Notes under the pieces: model-generated
Databases searched by the model: none
Told to the model about the DNA's origin: nothing
Seen by the model: the letters and a program-made list of their open reading frames with translations, nothing else
Source: Lineolata rhizophorae
Taxonomy: Eukaryota > Ascomycota > Dothideomycetes > Lineolatales > Lineolataceae
DNA length: 64,000 nucleotides
Reading direction: 5' to 3'
NCBI GenBank assembly: GCA_010093515.1
Contig: MU001675.1
Span: 532,908 to 596,907 of the forward strand
Part shown: positions 56,391-64,000 of the stretch, piece after piece
Layout of the letters: each line of letters starts with the position of its first letter
Position numbering within the stretch: position 1 is the first letter of the stretch
Program-made: the position numbers and the translations under genes

Positions 56391-58229
56391 AATGGCGTGG
56401 GAGTAAAGGTAAGGGCGTGCTGCTGTAGCTAAGGTTAAAGATTGTCCTAGGAGAGATGATTCCTGCGCTCTTGTTTTATGGGAGCGATTTCTTACCTGTA
56501 GTCAGAGTGACGGAAGTTCGGCATCCTTAACCGTGGTTGAACGCGGGATGCATTTTTGAATTGTGCATAGTAATGTTGTAAGAAAGTGAAATGCTGCATT
56601 CATCACCAATCTAAAAAATCTACAGAATACACGATTACGCAAGCAGCTAACAGTTTCAAAAGGTGAATACGATCTAACAGTTAATGATGACGGTGAATTT
56701 GCTTGCATGCGGGATTTTCATGGTGCTATAGTATCTGCGAAAGTTCCGTACGCTGATAGCTACTACTCCTGGAAAGACGCATTTATATATATTACGTGAA
56801 CTGCGGAGACTTCTGAACCGTTTATCTTCCATGAAATATCTCCTATAAGCATTGTAAAACCATGGGTAAACGGTCAAATCTTCAGGTAAAGTGTGGGTGA
56901 TTGCATAGGACTTCACCAATATCCTTTCTTAGTTGCCAGTACGGAGGACATGGAGGCAGTTTAGCAGGATTTAGAATGGCTGGTTGATTTAGAATTGGTG
57001 AATCCGACCCCTGTTTTTACCTCTCTATCAAACCCTGGTATTGCCTCGCTTATTGAATAGGTTCGTTCCAAAACTGTGTCTCTACCACGATATTCAAAAA
57101 TACTTTACACAAGGCTTAGGCAATCCATGGGATGCAAGATGCGTTATGCGTCGGACAGAAATTCAAATGTGGTCTATGCGGCTTAAAGCCGACAAGAAAG
57201 GTTTAGGGTACCTTTTTGTATTTCTTACGATCCGACCATCGTCCATATCGCCCACGGCGGTAAAAATATTGTTCTAATAACAACAGTTCACAATAATACG
57301 ATATTGTGCTGTTACGTTGATATAAATCCAGCTAGGGACAGCGTTCCCGAAAATCAGGCTACGTATCCTGCGTGCCCGGAATTTGTGCCGAAATAGCGAG
57401 GCTGCAAGCTGCATCGCGGCCACAAGCAGAATTCTGCTAGTTGAAGGTTGAAAGCTAACTGTCCGAGAATGCGGGCAAAAGCAATTGGAGCCGCCCGAGT
57501 GGAGGCCCGAGGCCCGGCCAAGCACGTGCGGCCCACTAGTCGGATACTTATTATTGGCCGAGGCAGTGCACGTTCCATCGCGCACTCAACTGTTGTTTAC
57601 ACTGCCTATTCCGGTAGGTATCGGGTAGTGAAGCGTGTGGGATTCGTCAACGTTGCTACCCTGGCACGCCCCTTCATTTGTCGCAATTGAACTTCACTGC
57701 GAAATGGCTTCCTCCAAACTGAGCCTCAATTGCAGACCCGCCCGGTCCGCAGCACCGGTCTAGAATTCACTAGACAATCGGTGACATTATGCAAATGGCA
57801 CTGGGAGTTGAACGATCGGTAAGAATTCGTCGGCGAGCAAATCTTTGCCCGCTGAAACTATTAACACAAAGCAATTCCCACCGGCCAAGTCGTATACAGC
57901 AAAAAGAATAGCCGAATAGAGATGGCGCCAGAAACGCCTACCCACATAGTGGACGAGACCCGCAACATAGACCCATCATGCACTCGTCAGAGGGAGCCGA
58001 AAGGACAACGCAACTGACTTTCCCAGCAACCCGAAACCCTTTGATATTCCAAAACCCCCGCCCACACCGACACCCCCATTAGAGAGGATGTAGAGCAGTG
58101 ACTGATGACGAAAAGGCATCGGCCGCGGCAATACACCTCGGGGATGGAACAGAGAAAAAGCGGTGCACACGAAGGCCAACAGAAAAAGTCATGCATTAAC
58201 GAAGAGAAGCGAGCCCGAAACGACGGCAT
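56391..58229. other. AT-rich gene-poor spacer between the RBR gene and histone H1
   Basis: The stretch from about 56.4 to 57.4 kb is visibly richer in A and T than the flanking genes. Frames such as 56919-56674 (minus, 81 codons) have no family resemblance that I can name. The last part, near 57.9-58.2 kb, is probably the histone H1 3' untranslated region. AT-rich islands of this kind in ascomycetes often hold decayed repeats, but I cannot identify one here. Confidence 0.45.
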
Positions 58230-59502
58230 TTATGCCGCCGCCTCGGTCTTCTCCTCGCTCTTCTTGGGCGTCGGGGCCTTCTTCTCGGCGGCGGCCTTCT
58301 TGGTCGTAGCCTTCTTAGCAGCAGGCTTCTTCGTCTCCTTGGTGCCGGTGGCCTTAGTCTTGGTCACCCGACCAGACTTGGTCTTCCCAAGGACGGTGGG
58401 CTTGTCCTCAACGGCCGGCGCAGCCTACATCACTAATTAATAAGGTTTGGATACCGACGAGATCAGAGCGAGTTACTCACCGACGTGCTAGCGGTAGCCT
58501 TCTTGCTACGAGGCTTGCTAGCATTGGGCTTGGCGGCCGCCTTCTTGGGTGCGGCAGCAGGCTTCTTCTCGGTAGCCTTCTTCGGGGCGGCAGCCTTCTT
58601 CTCCTTGGGAGCAGCGGGCTTCTTCTCCTTAGTGGCAGTTTTCGGCGCCTTCGGCTTGGCCGCAGCCTTGGACTCCTTCTTGGCGTCCTTCTTCGCCAGC
58701 TTCACAGGGCCGGAGGGACCTGAGCAAAATGTCAGTAAATAGAAAATAAAATAAATCGCGACCATGCTAGGAAACTGGAGATGGCGGCACGAATGATCAA
58801 GACCAATGATCAGGTGATCTCTTTGGTTGACGGGTTGGTGCGATCAGGCGACTTACCCTTCGGGCGCGAGAAATCGCCACTCTTCTCGCCAGCCGCGAGA
58901 GCGCGGTTGACGTGGCTGGTGAAAGCAGCATCGGTCGTCTCACCAAGGTTATTGTTGGCCTTGATATACTTCTTGATGGCTTGACGGCTGCAGAATTCGC
59001 AGTTAGCAATGAGTGCCTATCGCGACGGTGAGAAGTCGGGTGCGTCGCGGGCGCGGTCGCAATCGCCTCGCAGAAGGCGGGGCAGCGATGCAGCAACGCG
59101 GCGATACACAACAGAAGAAAACGATGAACTAACCTGCTCCCATTGCGTTCTTTGAGCTACACGGCGAACAGACCAGTTAGCGAAGCGATACAGACATGCG
59201 GCGCAGCAATGCGACTGTTGTGTTGGGGGGGCCGCCGGGTTGGGACGCGCAAGCGCCCGACGCCCGGCGGAACACAACGGATGGCGACGACGCGCCCACG
59301 AAGATTCAACTCACGTTAAGGATAGCATCCTTGATCATATCTGGACCGTGGCATTAGCATACCGCCGCGACTCGGAAAAACGCAGTGCGCCAGCTGCGCG
59401 ACGCGCGCGTGGGCGGGAAACGGGTCGAGACATACCGGCGTAAGAAGGGTGGGTGACGCCCGAGCCCGACTTCTTGGTGGAGCCAGTCTTCTTAGGAGGC
59501 AT
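58230..59502 (-). CDS. hH1: Histone H1 (linker histone)
   Basis: Six exons on the minus strand, 59502-59436, 59340-59315, 59156-59134, 58987-58857, 58719-58481 and 58424-58230, join in frame to 226 aa. Two are very small (26 and 23 bases), and the winged-helix domain is only readable when they are included. H1 binds linker DNA at the nucleosome entry and exit site and compacts chromatin. The globular domain is at about 17-88: THPSYADMIKDAIL, LKERNGSSRQAIKKYIKANN, HVNRALAAGEKSGDFSRPKG. The tail (about 90-226) is Lys/Ala/Pro-rich with KPAAPKEKKAAAPKK-type repeats, as in all linker histones. A TATA-like box lies 194 bases upstream of the ATG. Neurospora hH1 is the closest named type I recall; the gene is intact. 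Confidence 0.96.
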
Positions 59503-60846
59503 CTTGCGCGATGTTGCTTCTCTGATGGGGGTGGAGAAGAGAGCTTTGAAGCGCTGCAGACGACGGCGCGACCGGTAGACTGATACGGAGCGGCTAGGTG
59601 GGAAGGAGAAGAATTGCGCGCGGTAGAAGGGAGGAGGAAGAGCTGGAGCAGCAAGCCAGGTGCGGGACCCGCGCGATGGCGGAACGCCGTGGCCGTATTT
59701 ATAGGGAGCTTGGGCCACGGCGCGCATGCATATCAATCCTGCCTAATCGGAGCTAGCCTTTCCGCCCTCGCGCCCCGTCACTGGCCAGCGCCCGCCCGCG
59801 ACCCGCCCGGTCGTGCGTCCCATGCCCGCCCGAGCGCCCCGGGCCCGACGTTACTGCATCGTCGTGAGCTGCTGGCCGCAGCCCATCGAGCCCGCGCGAA
59901 ATCACTTTGGCATTTTTCCACCGCCAACCGGCGCGTTTCGCGTCCGATCAGCCGTCCGAGACTGCTCGGAAAGCCCTCGAGATTCATGATCTTTTGTTTT
60001 CGGCCGCGCGTGCCCCTTGGTTAATCCTCGATCTTGCGCGTCTCGTTCTCGCCGCCTGATTCCTCCTGGTCGCTGTCGTCCCCGCACCGCGCGCCGTCGC
60101 GGCTGCCTTCACCAGAAGCCTGCGTCGGCAGTGAATGTGCCAGTGTCCGGTGACAAGGCTGCCTTTCTCCCTTCTGAGTCATACTAATCATGTCTGAACA
60201 TTTTTGCCCGGGCGAGTCCCGGTGCTGGCTGATGGTGAAGTGGCGCAGTTGTGTTGTCATCCTCCTGGCCAGCCATTTTCTTCCCGTCGGTGCACACACA
60301 AGGCGCGAGTGTTTCGCATTCAGCCGCCTTGCTCTCTCTCTGCTACGTGAACAGCTCGTTCATGATTTCTTTCATAGATGTCCTATCACTAGTTGCATCT
60401 CGCAAAAATCTGTTTAATACAATCCATGTGCCTTTTCACGTTTTGCTTGGGTTGTCTAAAGTGTCCTAGTGCGGTGGTTCCATCATTTTTAATAGCGGAA
60501 ATTCACAAAGCGAGGTATTTCCCTGTCCTCTGTTACCGCACTTTACTGCGAATATCACTTCTTGCACGTATCAAGATTTTGCTCCACGTCCAATTCGTTC
60601 TGATCGGCCCATCATACTTCAACATTAGGCTCGGCCTTCCTGGTACGCGAAGCATGGAACGCATACTCGCAGCAACCCCATATGTACAACCTTCACAATC
60701 AGAGAGGCAGACGCAATACACAAGTACGTAGCTCTTTACTAAAAACTTTCATAAAACAAGCCACTAACTAGAGCAGAGACTTAATCCCAGGCAGTCATCC
60801 ACTTTGCCGCCCAGTGGCGGCGCACGGCCGGAGTGATCATCCACAC
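59503..60846. other. Spacer between histone H1 and TAF1
   Basis: Both flanking genes are on the minus strand. The H1 promoter occupies the first few hundred bases (TATA box at 59696-59703), and the TAF1 3' untranslated region is at the right end. No coding frame is convincing. Confidence 0.5.
59696..59703 (-). promoter_or_regulatory. TATA box of histone H1
   Basis: The minus strand reads TATAAATA here, inside CCCTATAAATACGG, 194 bases before the H1 start codon and in an otherwise GC-rich stretch. Position, strand and sequence fit a TATA box of the H1 gene. A leader of about 160 bases would follow. Confidence 0.6.
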
Positions 60847-63800
60847 TTAGCGCGGCGAACCCGCCGGTGCGCCGGCCGACACCGCGCCAAACGCTTGATC
60901 ATTGAACCCATCGTTCTGCTTCATTTTCCCGTTAAGCATCGGGCACAGCCTACAATTGAGAGCGGTTAGTAGATCATTCCTAAGTCAGAGTCCGAAAAAC
61001 TCTGGAAGCGTGCGAAATTTCATCTCCAGAATCCCCGCTGGCTTGCCTGGAGTAGACCTTAACCAAGGGAAGGATGGCAGTTATGATTGACACATAGCTT
61101 CGTGCCAGCCACACCTCGTCTTGCCAGCAAACGCCGAGAGAGTGGAACGTAAAACAATGGGGGAGCAAGGAAAGAAACCAACTACAAAAGTAGCGCGATC
61201 GATAAAGGGAGGGGAAAGAGGGGTACGCCACTTTTTGTTTGTCTTAATATGGCCGACTTGGCCACAGTTAGCACACTTGCGCTGTGTGCCTATGGATCTG
61301 CTGGAAGGACCGGCAGTCGGCGAGCCCGGGGTTCCGGGAATGGAGTCATCCATGATGCCCTTGGCCTTTTCGCGCGTGAAGCGACGCTCCTTATTCCGTA
61401 CCAAGCGCGCGTGTTCGATTTCGAGGCTAATGTTGCGGTTAGTGATAGGAGTTGCAAGTTCAAGAGGGATGATACGACGTACGCTCTATACTGTTGTGCG
61501 TCAAACTCCGCATCTCCTGTAGGCTTAATGTCGGCGAGCCTGCTAGCGGTTAGATACATTTCTCACTTCATCAAATGATAACCCATTGTTACTTACGATA
61601 TGCGACTCAGCTGTTCGACTTTCTTGCGCCTAGTGTATTCCCGAATGACTTTCGGGTCTGTAATGACCTCCTCGTTTTCAATCATGTTGCCCTCCTCGTC
61701 AGGCCGACTCCGTTTGATGCGCAAGACCTTGCCCGATTGACTTGCAGCACTCATCCGGCTGAACTGACTTGTCGTCTCATCATCATGACGCGGGAAGGCG
61801 GGGGTTCCAAACGCTGAACGTGGGGTGGCCGCACGGCCGATAAACGAGCCATCTTCGCCTTCATCCACATCCATTTCGCTATCCGAGTGCTCGAGCGTCG
61901 AAGAGAGGCTTCGGTGCTGGGCCTCCCAGATACGCTTGATCGCATCGTCATAGGCACGCTGCTGACGCGCGACATTGTAGCTGTGGCCTCCAAGTTCCTT
62001 GAGACGCTTCGCGTCCAGTTTGTCTTCGACAGATTCTCCAATAGCCTTGAAACCTCCCTTCATGGAGGTCTTTATAAAGCTAAATGCTTCGCCGCGACCG
62101 GAAGGATCACCCTCTCCGTGAAGCTTGAGCATCGCTTTCCCTTGACATGCATTCAGAAAATTTTTCGTTGTGACCCATGGGGCCATTTGTTCGTCGACGC
62201 TAGCTCCTTCCTTTTCTTCCTTCGGTTCTTCTGAGTTGCTCTCCTCATGGTGATACCCAGCGTCTTGCAGGTGCATGTAGCCAACTTGCATCGAGTCAAT
62301 TAAACAAATATCTTCCGGCTTAATCCAACCCCGCATCGTCTCGAAGTCTGGAATGCCCTCGTTTGGCTTAGGCCTCCACGACTGCTTTTCTTTGTCATAA
62401 ACCATGAACTCTCGCATCTTTCCGCGGTTCTGCGCAACGTCACTGCCAGGATTGTGCTGCCTAATAACCTCATTACTCAGTATGATGGGGTTGCCGTGCT
62501 TCTGCTTGGCGTAGATACGGTATGCTATCATCCTCATCCGACGTTTGCCGGTCTCTGTCACTTTCCTCGAATGTGTACCAGGGACCTCCACAGACGGGAA
62601 TTCTTGACCGACAACAGCAAGATTCTCGATATTGCGCAGGTACCAAGTGGATCCATCGATTCCAGTCGTACTTCGGCCGACTAAGAAATCGGTGTTCTTC
62701 GGCTCGTGCTTGAAAATAGGTGCGCGATACATGGCGTTGTGCAAGGTCGGAACAGTCTCGCCCGGCGACACGGTACCGAAAATGGAAAACGGGCTCTTGT
62801 CCTGTGGCAAAAGAACCTGAGTCTCGCCCAAATCAAGCTTGGGCCGCGTGGAGTCATCCATGTCCTTTCGCCGGTAGTAGTTGATCAATCTGCTGCCCAT
62901 TCCGAAATTGGATAGCATGGTAGGATACTCCTCCGAGTACTCGAGTAGGAGCATGTTGGAATTATCACCCAAGGACAAGTCGCTAGCCTTCTCAAAAGCA
63001 ACCTGTGGAGACTTGCTCTTTTGGTGTTTCCTCTTGAAGCTTTTGAGCTTAGAAAAGTACACCGCTTGGTTAGGGTGGAAAGTCAAAGCCGGGCGATGGA
63101 AAGACCGAGCCTCCCTGGCGTTCAGTTTGAGTTTATAGAATGGATATTGCAACTTGATTGCAGGCGTGGAGTGCTCGATTGAGAGGTTCCCAAGGGTACT
63201 GCGGACTTTGTGCTGGTGATTCTCCTTGAGAGCTTCATAGGCTTCATCATTGGAAATATTGAATCGCTTTTTGAAAGTCTTTGTCAGTTTGCCGCTCACT
63301 TCGCGTTCTGCGCCGATATTACGGGGAGCCGGCGGAGGTGCATCTTGCTTAATCTCATCTAGCAGGAGATGGGGATCGTTTAGATCTAGCTCGACCTTCT
63401 TAGCAATTTGAGCTGTCGTGTGCTCCGGGTCGTCTAAGGAGTAAAACGTGTCATGATAGACATGGAGTGCTTGAGACGAAATTGACGGATCGAGTCTCCT
63501 CTTCTTCGTTGGTGGGGCGCTGAAATCGTTGTAAGAATGATCTTCCAGCACAGCGTAAGCGCCATTCACGCCCTTCTTACGGTTCCCCTCTTTGTCAGAC
63601 TCGTAGTCGCTCATGCTTGCTATGTCCCAGTCTTCGCATGCTAGACACATGTCTTTCCATGAGACACCACCAATAAACTCGTTCTCGTCGACTTCGTCCA
63701 GTTCGATTTCGGCGTCACTGCTGTCGTTTCCACCATCCGCTTCGCTAATCAAGGTTATACCCCTAGCCTCAGCTTCGGCTTGTCGAGCAGCTTTATTGGA

Positions 63801-64000
63801 TGACGCCGGCCCAATAAGTCTAAAGGCCCGTTCTTGGTCTTGTTGCAGCTCCAAGTTGACCTTCGTTGGCTGTATCGGTTTCGGAGGCTTGACTGGTGCC
63901 TTTCCGAGATAGAGCGCTCGCTTTAATGGGAACATCTTTACATAATACAGTCGCTGCTCGGCCGAGAAATCGGGAAAATATCGTAAGATGAGGTCGTCGT
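60847..64000 (-). CDS. TAF1: TFIID subunit TAF1 (TAFII250 family), 5' end beyond the window
   Basis: The gene runs off the right edge. Visible exons on the minus strand are 64000-61597 (open at its 5' end), 61542-61483, 61426-61232 and 60949-60847. TAF1 is the largest TFIID subunit and helps place TBP and RNA polymerase II at promoters. The visible part starts within RYFPDFSAEQRLYYVK. It contains the central DUF3591 region (FYKLKLNAREARSFHRPAL, FGMGSRLINYYRRKD, MYRAPIFKHEP, TDFLVGRST, WYLRNIENLAVVGQ). It then has a charged helical stretch (EYTRRKKVEQLSRIS RLADIKPTGD) and a zinc knuckle CANCGQVGHIKTNKKLC. No bromodomain follows, as is usual for fungal TAF1. The last intron (61231-60950) has a weak donor, GTGGCG, but the knuckle's last Cys (LCPMLNGK) is only reached through it. 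Confidence 0.94.

Overview
This window is nuclear DNA of a filamentous ascomycete (Pezizomycotina), most probably a Sordariomycete. The genes have several short GT..AG introns (about 50-280 bp) with CTAAC/CTGAC-like branch sites. Coding DNA is GC-rich with long Gly/Pro/Gln runs. The gene set includes a DHN-melanin type polyketide synthase, ATG22, MED14/RGR1, TAF1, GRASP and histone H1. Nothing bacterial, viral or CRISPR-like is visible. The class-level placement is an inference from family resemblance, not a computed result.

Layout. 1-3.9 kb: GC-rich DNA without a recognisable gene, ending in a pyrimidine-rich 5' leader. 3.9-10.5 kb: a complete non-reducing polyketide synthase (SAT-KS-AT-PT-ACP-ACP-TE, 2171 aa), the largest gene here. 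It stands alone, with no tailoring enzyme, transporter or regulator beside it. 10.5-16.2 kb: a 5.7 kb gene-poor stretch. 16.2-27.1 kb: housekeeping genes, namely prefoldin subunit 3 (+), Mediator subunit MED14 (-) and the vacuolar permease ATG22 (+). The last two diverge from a 2 kb shared promoter region. 27.1-30.6 kb: a small accessory-looking patch with an APH-like phosphotransferase (+) and a broken remnant of a fungal-type protein kinase (FunK1, -). 30.7-48.5 kb: protein disulfide isomerase, a conserved low-complexity protein with zinc-finger-like ends, a metallo-beta-lactamase-fold protein with an altered metal motif, a GRASP Golgi protein, trimethylguanosine synthase TGS1 and a PI4P 5-kinase. 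49.5-51.9 kb: a large uncharacterised membrane protein. 51.9-58.2 kb: gene-poor, partly AT-rich DNA containing one RBR-type E3 ubiquitin ligase. 58.2-64 kb: histone H1 and the 3' two-thirds or so of TAF1, which runs off the right edge.

How the genes fit together. They do not form one pathway. Most are conserved genes for transcription (MED14, TAF1, H1), RNA capping (TGS1), protein folding and secretion (PDI, prefoldin, GRASP), autophagy (ATG22) and phosphoinositide signalling. The likely specialised genes are the melanin-type PKS, the APH-like kinase, the RBR ligase and the membrane protein, and all lie next to gene-poor DNA. All exon boundaries were derived by hand from GT/AG sites, reading frame and protein-family continuity. 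I did not find a convincing new multi-gene system. The best leads are the FunK1 relic, the unusual MBL-fold protein, the zinc-finger-ended low-complexity protein and the isolated PKS in its gene-poor surroundings.
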